Below the pieces are notes generated by a model, which had not been told where the DNA came from, did no database searches, and was given only the letters and a program-made list of their open reading frames with translations. From positions 124,001-188,000 of the forward strand of contig NZ_SMLZ01000111.1 in the NCBI RefSeq assembly GCF_009711415.1: a DNA stretch of 64,000 bases, read 5' to 3'. Shown piece after piece: positions 1 through 9,191 of the stretch (the first letter of the stretch is position 1; the number at the start of each line of letters is the position of its first letter). This stretch comes from Roseibium denhamense. Lineage in GTDB: Bacteria; Pseudomonadota; Alphaproteobacteria; Rhizobiales; Stappiaceae. The position numbers and the translations under genes were made by a program.

Positions 1-208
1 CAGTGCAACCGGCGGATCGGCCTGGCAAGACCTGCCGCAAACCCTGCGCGATTTGATTGAACGCTCAACGCGGCTGCAGGAACGCATCGTCCACCTCGAC
101 AAGATGCTTTACCGGGTCGAAGAAGAGCAAGCCGAGCAAGCAGGAAACGACAATCCGGTCGCCTCTCAGCTCAACAAGTTGAATGCCGCGTTCGGCAACA
201 TCCGATAA
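1..208 (+). CDS. RcdA-like DUF1465 protein, C-terminal part only
   Basis: The frame is open from base 2 to a TAA at 206-208 and gives the last 68 residues of a protein whose start lies left of the window. It contains LPQTLRDLIERS followed by TRLQERIVHLDKML, which resembles the C-terminal helix of the DUF1465 family. RcdA of Caulobacter belongs to this family and acts as an adaptor that helps ClpXP degrade CtrA and other cell-cycle proteins. The tail is charged and ends in LNAAFGNIR. A strong terminator follows 26 bases after the stop, and rpmE converges on it. The family call rests on the C-terminus alone, so a function in CtrA turnover is inferred. Confidence 0.65.
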   Translation, partial: SATGGSAWQDLPQTLRDLIERSTRLQERIVHLDKMLYRVEEEQAEQAGNDNPVASQLNKLNAAFGNIR

Positions 209-233
209 AGAAATGCGCTTATGACGCTTGAGA

Positions 234-260
234 GGCCGCCTGCATAAGGCGGCCTTTTTC
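234..260 (+). terminator. Rho-independent terminator of the DUF1465 gene
   Basis: Stem ggccgcc (234-240) pairs with ggcggcc (248-254) around a short loop and is followed by a run of five T. Confidence 0.85.
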
Positions 261-280
261 ATTTAGCCAGCGCCAACAAA

Positions 281-304
281 AAACCCGGCCATCGGCCGGG
301 TTTT
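281..304 (-). terminator. Rho-independent terminator of rpmE
   Basis: Inverted repeat aacccggcc (282-290) / ggccgggtt (294-302). Read leftward it ends in a T run from the complement of the A tract at 278-283. It lies 30 bases past the rpmE stop. Confidence 0.8.
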
Positions 305-333
305 CTCGTTTGCTTTCCGATTTTCCTAACAGC

Positions 334-558
334 TTAAGAGCCGAGAAAACCAGCAAATTTGTTCTTGAAGCGAGACACGCGGCCGCCGCGGTCCATCAGC
401 TGGGTGTTGCCACCCGTCCATGCTGGATGGGACGAAGGATCGATGTCGAGCTGAAGAGTGTCACCTTCTGCCCCATAAGTGGAGCGGGTGGTGAACTCGG
501 TACCATCGGTCATAACGACTTTGATGGTGTGGTAATCGGGATGGATATCCGCTTTCAT
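334..558 (-). CDS. rpmE: 50S ribosomal protein L31
   Basis: This is ribosomal protein L31 of 74 residues, beginning [14 protein letters not shown] and holding HPAWTGG and DRGGRVSRF, all typical of alphaproteobacterial L31. No cysteine is present, so it is the zinc-free (C-minus) form. The ATG at 558 is preferred over a TTG five codons upstream because AAAGGA lies a normal distance before it and family members begin with MKADIHP. It is a single-gene unit with its own terminator and convergent to the DUF1465 gene, an arrangement I associate with Rhizobiales. Confidence 0.95.
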   Translation of the reverse strand: MKADIHPDYHTIKVVMTDGTEFTTRSTYGAEGDTLQLDIDPSSHPAWTGGNTQLMDRGGRVSRFKNKFAGFLGS

Positions 559-944
559 GGCCTGTCCTTTCAAGCGCTTCCAGCACGCCTATTTGTGAAA
601 CGGGCAAGGACAACGCAAACGAAATAAAGGGCCGCCAATCCGGTTGCAGACGCCGCCCTTAGAAACATGAGGCGGGGATATACCCTAAGGCAGCGGCTGA
701 AACAAGAGGTCGGCGGTGCTTTTTACAAACAGGAATAGCTCCCCGTCCCGCAATAACTCGAAAGCCACTCTGATGTCAGATCCGTTACACACCGATCCCT
801 GAGTTTTTCAGACAAGTCCTTCGAGGAAAATCTGGTGGATCAGGCGGAAATTCGCTGCCGGATTTGAAAAGGATTGGCACCGCTCCCTCACCTGATTATG
901 TAGGCACTCAACCAAAAAAACCCAAAGAGCAAAATTCCAAAACA
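559..944. other. Intergenic region, divergent rpmE / ABC exporter
   Basis: About 390 bases without a gene. It must hold the leftward rpmE promoter and the rightward promoter of the ABC exporter. A weak inverted repeat, aagggc near 627 and gccctt near 656, could form a hairpin in the rpmE leader. The exporter frame is open back to a TTG at 864, so part of this region could be coding. I see no RNA gene. Confidence 0.5.
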
Positions 945-2732
945 ATGACGACGGACAAAACCAACCGAAGCCAGAAGTCTCTTCGTCCGCTGATCCGGCT
1001 ACTGCCCTACATCACGCGCCACAAGCTGATGGTTTCAGCGGCGGTAGTTGCATTGTTTTCGGCGGCAATCATTACACTCATTCTACCGGCGGCGGTTCGC
1101 CGTATGATCGACTTCGGCTTTGGTGCCGACGATCCTGCCTTGGTGAACTCTTATTTCAGTGTTCTGATTGGGGTCGTTTGTGCGCTGGCTTTGGCGAGCT
1201 CGGTGCGATACTTCCTCGTGATGTGGATCGGTGAACGGGTGGTGGCCGATGTCCGCTCAGATGTCTTTGCGCACATGACGTATCTCAGCGCAAGTTTCTA
1301 TGACAGCGCGAAATCAGGCGAGATACTCTCGCGTTTGACAGCCGATACGACCCAGATCAAGTCGGCCTTCGGTGCCAGTGCCTCACTTGCCATGCGCAAC
1401 TTGATCATGTTTGCCGGTGCGAGCGTAATGATGGTCGTGACAAGCCCGCGCCTCTCAATCATCGTTTTGGCTGCAATTCCGGTGATTTTGGTTCCCGTGC
1501 TCGGCTTCGGCCGTCAGGTCCGGAAACGATCCAGGTTCGCACAGGACACGCTGGCTGACGCGTCCGCCTACGCGGGTGAGATGCTGGGTTCCGTGCGCAC
1601 CCTTCAGGCCTTTACCTATGAAGCACTCAGCGCTGGAAAGTACGGCCGGGCCGTCGAAACGGCCTTTCAAGCCGCCCGCAAGGCCATCGTGGCGCGGGCA
1701 GCGTTGACCGGCTTCGCCATCATCGTCATTGGGAGCAGTATCGTTGCCGTTCTCTGGATTGGCGCAAGCGATGTTTTTGCAGGGCGGATCACAGGCGGGG
1801 AACTGAGCCAATTCCTTCTTTACTCGATCCTGGCGGCAGGTTCGCTGGCAGCTCTTTCCGAAGTCTGGGGAGAGCTTTCACAAGCAGCGGGCGCCGCCGA
1901 GCGCCTTTCGGAACTTCTGAATGTCGCGCCCGAAATTGCTGCCCCTGCGCAGCCAAAAACGCTGCCGGACACCGCCAGAGGTGAAATCATCTTTGACAAC
2001 GTCTCTTTTTCGTACCGCAACAGCAGCACGCTTCCCGTGGTGGAAAACTTCGCGTTGACCATTTCACCTGGTGAAACCGTTGCGGTTGTGGGACCATCTG
2101 GTGCTGGCAAATCGACGCTCTTTAGCCTGTTGATGCGCTACTACGATCCGGTTGATGGACAGATCCGTTTCGATGGTGTGGCCCTTCCCGATTTCGACCC
2201 GCAGGACCTGCGCCGCCACATAGCGCTTGTTCCTCAAGATACTGTCGTTTTCGGGGCGTCCATCGCGGAAAACATCGGCTATGGCAAACCGGAGGCGAGC
2301 AGAGCCGAAATAGAGGCTGCGGCAAAAGCAGCGCTTGCTGCAGACTTTATTGAAGCCATGCCTGAGGGATACGACACAATCGTCGGCGAGCGGGGCATCA
2401 CCTTATCCGGTGGGCAACGCCAACGAATTGCGATTGCTCGCGCTGTTTTGAAAAGCGCTCCGGTCCTCCTGCTCGACGAAGCCACAAGCGCCCTGGACGC
2501 CGAAAGCGAAAGCCTTGTTCAACAGGCACTCGACAGCTTGATGAAGGGCCGGACCACACTTGTCATTGCGCACCGCCTTGCAACAGTGCTGAAGGCCGAC
2601 AGAATTGTCGTGATGGATCAGGGAAAGATTGTGGAGTCAGGCACCCACGACGCGCTGAGCAAGGCCGATGGGCTTTACGCAAAGCTCGCCAGGCTTCAAT
2701 TCGGTGCGGACAAAAAAAACGGGATGTCTTGA
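945..2732 (+). CDS. MsbA-related ABC exporter, fused permease-ATPase
   Basis: This is a half-transporter of 595 residues: six membrane segments in roughly residues 25-330, then an ATPase domain. The Walker A GPSGAGKST starts near residue 383, the signature LSGGQ near 487, and the Walker B LLLDEATSALD has its Asp-Glu at about 511-512. It would act as a homodimer in the inner membrane. It most resembles the MsbA-related family TIGR02204; the substrate is unknown (lipid, peptide or drug). The ATG at 945 was chosen because the residues upstream (from a TTG at 864) look non-conserved; its Shine-Dalgarno is weak, so the start is not certain. It stands alone between rpmE and a convergent dehydrogenase. 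Confidence 0.88.
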   Translation: MTTDKTNRSQKSLRPLIRLLPYITRHKLMVSAAVVALFSAAIITLILPAAVRRMIDFGFGADDPALVNSYFSVLIGVVCALALASSVRYFLVMWIGERVVADVRSDVFAHMTYLSASFYDSAKSGEILSRLTADTTQIKSAFGASASLAMRNLIMFAGASVMMVVTSPRLSIIVLAAIPVILVPVLGFGRQVRKRSRFAQDTLADASAYAGEMLGSVRTLQAFTYEALSAGKYGRAVETAFQAARKAIVARAALTGFAIIVIGSSIVAVLWIGASDVFAGRITGGELSQFLLYSILAAGSLAALSEVWGELSQAAGAAERLSELLNVAPEIAAPAQPKTLPDTARGEIIFDNVSFSYRNSSTLPVVENFALTISPGETVAVVGPSGAGKSTLFSLLMRYYDPVDGQIRFDGVALPDFDPQDLRRHIALVPQDTVVFGASIAENIGYGKPEASRAEIEAAAKAALAADFIEAMPEGYDTIVGERGITLSGGQRQRIAIARAVLKSAPVLLLDEATSALDAESESLVQQALDSLMKGRTTLVIAHRLATVLKADRIVVMDQGKIVESGTHDALSKADGLYAKLARLQFGADKKNGMS

Positions 2733-2742
2733 GACACCCCGC
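2712..2742 (-). terminator. Terminator of the short-chain dehydrogenase
   Basis: Imperfect inverted repeat gggatgtct (2721-2729) / agacacccc (2732-2740). Leftward transcripts end in a run of eight T from the A tract at 2712-2719. The exporter stop codon lies in its loop, so the hairpin serves two convergent genes. Confidence 0.7.
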
Positions 2743-2769
2743 TTCGTCTTGTCTGCTTTGCAGAACCAG

Positions 2770-3561
2770 TTAGTCACCGTCGGGAACCGCAACCGTGTAA
2801 TTCAGCGGGAGGCGCCCGCCATCTGCAAAAATCGTCTGCCCGGTGACATAGCTCGCATCCTGGGATGCAAGGAAAGCGGCCACACTGGCAATTTCAGACG
2901 GCTCACCAATACGCAGCATCGGAGTCCGGGACATGATCCGGTTTTTCGCCGCCGGGTCGCTATTCACCGATGATAGCATCTCCGTCATGATCGAGCCCGG
3001 ACCGATCGCGTTTACGCGAATGCCATGAGGCGCAAGCGCGAGCGCGGTCGTCTTGGTGAGCTGCGTCATGCCACCTTTGGAAACGCAGTAAGGGATCTGA
3101 TTCGGGATGGCGACCACCGAATTGATCGACGACATATTGATGATACAGCCAGGGGATCCGCCTGCCTCGACCTGCTCGACCATGTGACGGGCTACCGCCT
3201 GCGAACACAGGAAGGCTCCCTTCAGGTTGATCGAGAGGACGCGATCAAAATCATCTTCTTCCAGTTCCAAAAAGTCCGCGCCCACGACAACTCCGGCGTT
3301 GTTTACCAGAATATCGATATCCTTGAAGGCGTTCAGTGTTTCCGCAACGAGGTTACGGACATCCAGCCGCTGCGCCACATTGCAATGCACATACATCGCA
3401 TCACCAAGGCTCTGAAGATCCTTCACAGCCTCTTCGCCCGCCTGATCATCAACATCGGCAATGACAACTTTCGCGCCATCCATGACAAAGCGCTTGGCAA
3501 CTGCAAATCCGATTCCGCGCGCAGCACCCGTAACAATGGCGACCTTGTTTTCCAAAGACAC
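2770..3561 (-). CDS. Short-chain dehydrogenase/reductase (SDR)
   Basis: A classical SDR of 263 residues. The cofactor motif TGAARGIG is at 11-18, NNAG at 87-90, and the catalytic set is Ser145, Tyr158 and Lys162 (YCVSK). Asp36 at the end of the second strand suggests NAD rather than NADP preference. The C-terminus keeps the GQTIFADGG segment usual in this family. The GTG at 3561 has GGGG eight bases upstream; a TTG two codons earlier is too close to it. The gene lies about 135 bases downstream of prpE on the same strand and could be co-transcribed. The substrate cannot be read from the sequence. Confidence 0.88.
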   Translation of the reverse strand: MSLENKVAIVTGAARGIGFAVAKRFVMDGAKVVIADVDDQAGEEAVKDLQSLGDAMYVHCNVAQRLDVRNLVAETLNAFKDIDILVNNAGVVVGADFLELEEDDFDRVLSINLKGAFLCSQAVARHMVEQVEAGGSPGCIINMSSINSVVAIPNQIPYCVSKGGMTQLTKTTALALAPHGIRVNAIGPGSIMTEMLSSVNSDPAAKNRIMSRTPMLRIGEPSEIASVAAFLASQDASYVTGQTIFADGGRLPLNYTVAVPDGD

Positions 3562-3696
3562 GTTCAAAACCCCACGGCAAACTATCTGACCTGCCACGAA
3601 TAACACGTGGGCCGCATTGCGGCGGGGAGACCATAGGCGCGGAAAACCGGCATGTCGATGGATGTTCTCCACATGCCGTTAGGACACATTTGTTTC

Positions 3697-5604
3697 CTAA
3701 GCCGAAATGCCGTGGGATTTCAAAGCTTCGGTGATCTCGTCCAAAATCGCCGGGTCGTCGATCGTTGCGGGCATCTTGTAAGTTTCCCCATCTGCAATCT
3801 GACGCATCGTTCCGCGCAAGATTTTACCGGAACGGGTTTTCGGCAACCGGTCGACGGTGATCGCAATCTTGAAGGCGGCGACCGGCCCAATACGCTCCCG
3901 GACCAGTTTCACAAGTTCTTTCTCGATGTCCTCATGAGCGCGCTCCACACCGGCTTTCAAAACCACAAACCCGCATGGCAATTGACCTTTAAGCTTGTCG
4001 GCGATCCCGATCACGGCACATTCGGCCACATCCGGATGGGTCGCCAGCACTTCCTCCATGCCACCAGTCGATAGCCGGTGCCCGGCGACATTGATGATAT
4101 CGTCGGTCCGCGCCATGATCGACAGATATCCATCATCGTCGATTACTCCGGCATCAGCCGTTTTGTAGTAGCCGGGAAACTCGGCCAGATAAGAATCAAA
4201 GAACCGCTTGTCGGCATTCCAAAGGGTCGGGAATGTACCGGGCGGAAGCGGCAACTTAACTACGATATTTCCCAGTGTATTTGGCCCAAGCGGGTGGCCG
4301 GCATCATCGAGGACCTGAACGTCATAGCCCGGCATCGGAACCGTTGGCGATCCCGGTTTCACCGGCAATGATCCGAGCCCAAGCGGGTTGCCGACAATGC
4401 ACCAGCCGGTCTCCGTCTGCCACCAGTGATCAATCACAGGGACCTGCAGCTGATCGATTGCCCAGTTGACAGTCTCTGGATCCGCCCGCTCGCCAGCCAG
4501 GAAAAGCGAGCGGTAAGTCGACAGATCGTACTGCTTGATGAGTTCGCCCTTCGGGTCCTCCTTGCGGATGGCCCGGAACGCGGTGGGCGCCGTGAAAAGC
4601 GAAACAACGTTGTGCTCCGAGATGACGCGCCAGAACACGCCTGCGTCCGGTGTTCCAACGGGTTTGCCTTCGAAGAGAATCGTTGTGCAACCATGCAAAA
4701 GCGGCGCATAGCAAATGTAGGAATGACCAACGACCCAGCCGACATCGGAGGCTGCCCAAAAGACTTCTCCCGGTTGCACGTCATATAGGTTCGACATGGT
4801 CCATTTCAGAGCAACCATATGGCCGCCATTGTCACGCACCACGCCTTTCGGCTGGCCGGTCGTACCCGAGGTATAAAGGACATAAAGCGGATCCGTCGCC
4901 TTCACGGGCACCGGGGACACTTTCCTCCCAGCGGCGACAGCATCTGCCTGCAAGGCACCCAGATCGTGATCGCGTCCGTCCTGCAGCTCAGCTTTTTGTT
5001 CCTCGCGTTGAACAACCAGCACACTGTCCGGCTTATGCTTGGAAAGCTCTATAGCCTGGTCAATCAGCGGCTTGTAGGCAATCACCCGGCCAGGCTCGAT
5101 ACCGCAAGATGCAGCGATAATGGTTTTTGGCGTCGCATCGTCGATCCGGGTCGCCAGTTCGTTTGCCGCGAAACCACCAAACACGACCGAATGAACGACC
5201 CCGAGCCTTGCACAAGCAAGCATCGCCATGACCGCTTGCGGGATCATCGGCATGTAAATGATGGCCCGGTCACCCTTGGATAGGCCCTGATCCTGAAGGA
5301 CGGCCGCAAACCCTTCCACTTCTTCCAGGAGCTCCGCGTAAGTGAAGGTTTGCTTCCGCCCCGTGATCGGGCTGTCATAGATCAGCGCTGGCTGCCCCGG
5401 GCGTCCGCGCTCGACATGTCTGTCGAGGCAGTTGTAGCACGTATTGCATTCCCAATCGGGGAACCAGCGTCCATACTGCCCTTGATCCGGATCAAATATC
5501 TTGTCCGACGTCGCCACCCAGTCGATCTCAGAGGCGGCAGACTTCCAAAAACCGAGCGGATCTTCCTTCCAGCCCTTATAGACGTCATGATAACGGCTTG
5601 CCAT
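3697..5604 (-). CDS. prpE: Propionyl-CoA synthetase
   Basis: An acetyl/propionyl-CoA synthetase of 635 residues that would activate propionate (or a similar short acid) through an acyl-AMP intermediate. YTSGTTGQPKG lies at about 244-254, WWQTETGW marks the A5 region, and the catalytic lysine in KTRSGK is near 594. The N-terminal CNTCYNCLDRHV block and GWVVGHSYICYAPLL are typical of PrpE rather than AcsA. The start at 5604 is supported by GGGAGG seven bases upstream; a TTG-like extension is not needed. It is divergent from the TauE/SafE permease. No prpBCD genes are nearby, so the route after propionyl-CoA must be encoded elsewhere. Confidence 0.92.
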   Translation of the reverse strand: MASRYHDVYKGWKEDPLGFWKSAASEIDWVATSDKIFDPDQGQYGRWFPDWECNTCYNCLDRHVERGRPGQPALIYDSPITGRKQTFTYAELLEEVEGFAAVLQDQGLSKGDRAIIYMPMIPQAVMAMLACARLGVVHSVVFGGFAANELATRIDDATPKTIIAASCGIEPGRVIAYKPLIDQAIELSKHKPDSVLVVQREEQKAELQDGRDHDLGALQADAVAAGRKVSPVPVKATDPLYVLYTSGTTGQPKGVVRDNGGHMVALKWTMSNLYDVQPGEVFWAASDVGWVVGHSYICYAPLLHGCTTILFEGKPVGTPDAGVFWRVISEHNVVSLFTAPTAFRAIRKEDPKGELIKQYDLSTYRSLFLAGERADPETVNWAIDQLQVPVIDHWWQTETGWCIVGNPLGLGSLPVKPGSPTVPMPGYDVQVLDDAGHPLGPNTLGNIVVKLPLPPGTFPTLWNADKRFFDSYLAEFPGYYKTADAGVIDDDGYLSIMARTDDIINVAGHRLSTGGMEEVLATHPDVAECAVIGIADKLKGQLPCGFVVLKAGVERAHEDIEKELVKLVRERIGPVAAFKIAITVDRLPKTRSGKILRGTMRQIADGETYKMPATIDDPAILDEITEALKSHGISA

Positions 5605-5781
5605 GCATCGTCCTCCCAAACTCGCAGCGGCGCTTTCGCCTACAGTGGTGCATGCGGCGGCGCAAAAGCAAGTGTCACTGCTTAGGCAATTAGATTATCG
5701 GGTCTTTACGTAAGTCTTTCGCCGTGATTGTTTCGCGTTCCCGCGCGCTCAACCCGCAAGCACCCGAAAAGCGTTTCTCTC

Positions 5782-6546
5782 ATGCATCCAATAGCTGACC
5801 CCTGGTTTTATGCGGCCGCGATCCCGGCAGTGTTTCTCGTGGGTCTTTCCAAGGGCGGGTTCGGGGGCACTTTTGCAATGCTCGGCGTGCCGCTAATGGC
5901 CCTGGTCATTTCGCCGCTCCAAGCAGCCGGCATCATGCTTCCCATCCTGCTCCTGATGGATGGAGTTGCGTTGGTCGCCTACAAGGGACGGGCGGATTGG
6001 CGGACACTGCTTATCTTGTTGCCTGCGGCAATCGCAGGGATCGGCATTGGCTGGGCGACTGCCTCCTATGTTGATGAAGCGGTCATGACCTTGGTGATTG
6101 GACTTATCGCAGTGGCGTTCGTGGCCGACTATGTTTTCAAGCGCAAAGGAACAAGCGAGCCTGCGGATCATAATGTGCCAAAAGGTGTATTTTGGGGAAC
6201 GATCGCAGGCATAACCAGTTTCGTCAGTCACACAGGCGGCCCGCCATTTCAAATGTACACGCTGCCGCTCAGACTGCCACCGGTGCTATTTGCGGGAACC
6301 GCAGTCATTTTTTTTGCCGTCGTAAACACCGTAAAGGTCGCTCCCTATTTCTTCCTCGGCCAGTTTGATGCTACCAACCTCGCCACTTCGGCGATGCTGT
6401 TTCCGCTTGCCCTTGTTGCAACGCTCATTGGTGTCCGGCTGGTAAAGATCGTCAAGGCAGAGACTTTTTACAGGCTCTTGTATGCGTTCATGGGGCTGAT
6501 CGGTTTGAAGTTGCTCTACGACGGCGCAATCGTTCTGATCGCCTGA
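5782..6546 (+). CDS. TauE/SafE family membrane permease
   Basis: A protein of 254 residues with about seven or eight hydrophobic segments. It carries the family glycines in VGLSKGGFGG near the N-terminus and the matching second half, SFVSHTGGPPFQMY, near residue 150. Members export or import sulfite, sulfoacetate or other small organosulfur and organic anions; the substrate here is unknown. The ATG at 5782 places the first membrane segment close to the N-terminus, although its Shine-Dalgarno is poor. The acyl-CoA synthetase begins 74 bases downstream on the same strand, so the two may share a transcript. Confidence 0.85.
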   Translation: MHPIADPWFYAAAIPAVFLVGLSKGGFGGTFAMLGVPLMALVISPLQAAGIMLPILLLMDGVALVAYKGRADWRTLLILLPAAIAGIGIGWATASYVDEAVMTLVIGLIAVAFVADYVFKRKGTSEPADHNVPKGVFWGTIAGITSFVSHTGGPPFQMYTLPLRLPPVLFAGTAVIFFAVVNTVKVAPYFFLGQFDATNLATSAMLFPLALVATLIGVRLVKIVKAETFYRLLYAFMGLIGLKLLYDGAIVLIA

Positions 6547-6620
6547 CCTCGACAAAGGTGACATTGCGCAGACGTGCTTTTCCCGCTTTGATGCTGGCAA
6601 AACAATGCGGGAGGAAGATC

Positions 6621-8255
6621 ATGGACGCCACAGCGACACCCTATGCCCAGGGTCTGGAAAAAACCGCAGCAAATTACGCAGCCTTGAGCCCTTTGAGCTT
6701 TCTGGCCCGGGCGGCTGGTGTTTTCCCGGAGACCACTGCAATCGTACACGGCCGCCAGCGCTTGGATTACCGGACATTTTACAAGCGCAGCCGCCAGCTC
6801 GCATCCTCGCTCAGCAGGCTGGGCGTCGGTAAAAACGATACGGTCAGTGTCATGCTGTCCAATGTTCCACCGATGCTGGAAGCCCACTACGGCGTGCCCA
6901 TGGTGAAGGCGGTTCTTCATTCGCTCAACACGCGGCTGGATGCCGCCATCATCGCCTTTCAGCTCGACCATGCGGATTGTAAGGTCCTCATCACCGATCG
7001 CGAGTTTGCACCTGTTATTCAAGAAGCTCTCTCATTGGCAAAGGTATCACCAACGATCATTGACTACTCTGACCCCGAGTTTCCCCAAGAGGGGGCCCGT
7101 CTCGGGACCTTGGATTACGATGAATTCGTTGCTGATGGAGATCCCGAGTTTGCCTGGTCGCTTCCGGACGATGAATGGGATGCCATTACTTTAAACTATA
7201 CCTCTGGAACGACCGGCAATCCGAAAGGCGTCGTCTACCACCACCGCGGCGCTTATCTTCTGGCTCAGGCGAACGTCATCACCGCTTCAATGGCAAAGCA
7301 TCCGGTCTACTTGTGGACCTTGCCAATGTTCCATTGCAATGGCTGGTGTTTTCCCTGGTCCCTTTCCGTTGTCGCCGGCACGCATGTTTGCCTTCGCTGG
7401 GTGCGCCCGCAAGCCATGTGGGATCTCATGGCGGATGAGGATGTGACCCATCTCTGCGGTGCTCCGATCATCATGTCGACCCTCTTGAACGCACCAGCCG
7501 ACCAAAAGCGGGACCTTGGAAGAACGGTTGAGTTCTTTACCGCCGCGGCGCCACCTCCTGAAAGCGTATTGGCCGCCATGAAGAATGCCGGTTTCAATGT
7601 GACCCATCTTTACGGCCTGACCGAAGTCTATGGGCCTGCCGTCGTCAATGACTGGAAGTCCGAGTGGGAGGACTTATCACCGGCGGAACAGGCTCAGAAA
7701 AAGGCAAGGCAAGGCGTCCGGTATGTTGCTCTTGAAGATCTCGCAGTCCTCGATCCGGAAACAATGACACCGGTCCCGGCTGATGGAACAACATTGGGCG
7801 AAGTCATGTTCCGCGGAAATGTTGTGATGAAAGGATATCTGAAAAATCCGGAGGCAACCGACAGCGCGTTTAAGGGCGGCTGGTTCCATTCCGGCGATCT
7901 GGGTGTCATGCATCCAGATGGCTACATCCAACTCAAAGACCGCTCGAAGGACATTATCATTTCAGGGGGCGAAAACATCTCGTCGATTGAAGTCGAGGAT
8001 GTACTTTACAAGCACGATGCCATTCAAGCAGTTGCCGTCGTTGCAAAGCCGGACGAAAAGTGGGGAGAAACACCTTGCGCCTTTGTCGAGCTGAAGCCTG
8101 GAATGGAGGCGACCGAAGCGGAGTTGATTGCCTTTTGCAAAGAGCATCTTGCCAACTTTAAAGCACCCAAGAACGTGGTGTTCGTCGACGTGCCGAAAAC
8201 TTCGACCGGAAAGATTCAGAAGTTCGCGCTGCGGGAGCAGGCGAAAAACCTTTAA
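6621..8255 (+). CDS. Acyl-CoA synthetase (AMP-forming)
   Basis: An adenylate-forming ligase of 544 residues. YTSGTTGNPKG is at about 193-203, MPMFHCNGWCFPW follows, and the catalytic lysine in TSTGK is near 531. The FHCNGWCFPW segment is typical of the group that includes plant AAE-type and bacterial short/medium-chain acyl-CoA ligases. Some relatives in marine alphaproteobacteria act as methylmercaptopropionate-CoA ligases (DmdB), but I cannot separate these by eye. The ATG at 6621 has a strong GGGAGGAAG before it. Fatty acid or branched acid activation is the general role; the exact substrate is open. Confidence 0.88.
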   Translation: MDATATPYAQGLEKTAANYAALSPLSFLARAAGVFPETTAIVHGRQRLDYRTFYKRSRQLASSLSRLGVGKNDTVSVMLSNVPPMLEAHYGVPMVKAVLHSLNTRLDAAIIAFQLDHADCKVLITDREFAPVIQEALSLAKVSPTIIDYSDPEFPQEGARLGTLDYDEFVADGDPEFAWSLPDDEWDAITLNYTSGTTGNPKGVVYHHRGAYLLAQANVITASMAKHPVYLWTLPMFHCNGWCFPWSLSVVAGTHVCLRWVRPQAMWDLMADEDVTHLCGAPIIMSTLLNAPADQKRDLGRTVEFFTAAAPPPESVLAAMKNAGFNVTHLYGLTEVYGPAVVNDWKSEWEDLSPAEQAQKKARQGVRYVALEDLAVLDPETMTPVPADGTTLGEVMFRGNVVMKGYLKNPEATDSAFKGGWFHSGDLGVMHPDGYIQLKDRSKDIIISGGENISSIEVEDVLYKHDAIQAVAVVAKPDEKWGETPCAFVELKPGMEATEAELIAFCKEHLANFKAPKNVVFVDVPKTSTGKIQKFALREQAKNL

Positions 8256-8282
8256 CGCGTCTTTCTCCGGGCTTCCAAACAA

Positions 8283-8307
8283 AAACGCCGCGGAGGTCGC
8301 GGCGTTT
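8283..8307 (-). terminator. Bidirectional terminator between acyl-CoA synthetase and DUF465
   Basis: Inverted repeat aaacgccgcg (8283-8292) / cgcggcgttt (8298-8307). The better T run is on the leftward strand, following the DUF465 gene; the rightward run is short. Confidence 0.75.
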
Positions 8308-8333
8308 CAAATTCCGATAGTGGCTTTCACTCC

Positions 8334-8513
8334 TTAGTGGAGCGTTTCGCCCTGCCGTATTCGCTCGATCTCGTCTTTGATCTTGAGCTTTTTTCGTTTC
8401 ATGTCAGCCAATTGAAGGGAGTCCGTACTCGGATGCAACTGAGCGTCTTCGATCTTGCGTTCCATTTCCGCGTGGCGGCGCTCGAGTTCGGCGAGATGTG
8501 ACTGCAGTGACAT
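8334..8513 (-). CDS. YdcH-family DUF465 small coiled-coil protein
   Basis: A 59-residue protein, MSLQSHLAELERRHAEM then LKIKDEIERIR, predicted to be two helices in a short coiled coil. This matches DUF465 (YdcH family), whose function is unknown. An AGGAGG precedes the ATG at 8513, so the much longer upstream frame is not used. A second DUF465 gene is transcribed away from it 356 bases to the right, just before purE. Confidence 0.85.
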   Translation of the reverse strand: MSLQSHLAELERRHAEMERKIEDAQLHPSTDSLQLADMKRKKLKIKDEIERIRQGETLH

Positions 8514-8869
8514 GGATAAACCTCCTGTCTGTTGGCTCAACCCAACCATGGTGCACATAAAAGCGGATCTTGTCGATTGCCGAAATTGCATATCGTAGGC
8601 GTTTTGCCGACGAATTATGCATTCTCGCAATTAGCCTTAGGAAACCCTAAACCCGCGACGGCTTGCCGATGCTCAAAACCGCGCTTTTCCCTTCGGAGAG
8701 CCATCGCCAAGAACCCGCAGCTGAAGGAGACTGAAAACTCATGGCATTCCGCTCATTTCAACGCTGGCGCAAAGACGGACCCGCGGCCGGAAATGCGTTT
8801 CAAGATGATATCTTGCAGGATGGCAGTAAATTAGACTAGGACTGAAGCCTTGGTTTTGGGGGAAGATGA
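8514..8869. other. Intergenic region between two divergent DUF465 genes
   Basis: About 356 bases that should carry two divergent promoters. No tRNA, hairpin terminator or plausible small gene was found. A rightward frame crosses it but lacks a start with a Shine-Dalgarno and shows no family resemblance. Confidence 0.5.
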
Positions 8870-9076
8870 ATGGCACCGATGGACACAGAGGCCTTGCGCA
8901 CCGAGCTGGCCCAACTCCGTCAGGAACACCGGGACTTGGATGTCGCGGTCGAAGCTCTTGCAGCCACGGCCAATCACGATGTGCTTCAACTCCAACGGCT
9001 GAAAAAACGGAAACTGATGATCAAAGACCGGATATCCGCTCTGGAGGACCAACTGTTCCCGGACATCATTGCCTGA
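8870..9076 (+). CDS. YdcH-family DUF465 protein, second copy
   Basis: A 68-residue, mostly helical protein with RTELAQLRQEHRDLD and LQRLKKRKLMIKDRI, matching DUF465. The segment LKKRKLMIKDRI parallels MKRKKLKIKDEI of the neighbouring copy, so the two are paralogues. GGGGGAAG precedes the ATG at 8870. It lies 115 bases before purE on the same strand. Function is unknown. Confidence 0.82.
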   Translation: MAPMDTEALRTELAQLRQEHRDLDVAVEALAATANHDVLQLQRLKKRKLMIKDRISALEDQLFPDIIA

Positions 9077-9191
9077 GCTGTGAACAAGCAAACGCCAAGC
9101 AAGAAATCAACATTTTCCATTCGGGCTTGCACTGAACCGCTCCCTGCATATACTCCGCGCCTCTTCAGCCCTCGGACCGCCGGAGCCGAAC

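Noticed and set aside
310-627. Rightward frame of 105 codons opposite rpmE
   Set aside because: Antisense to the clear L31 gene, no Shine-Dalgarno and no family features.
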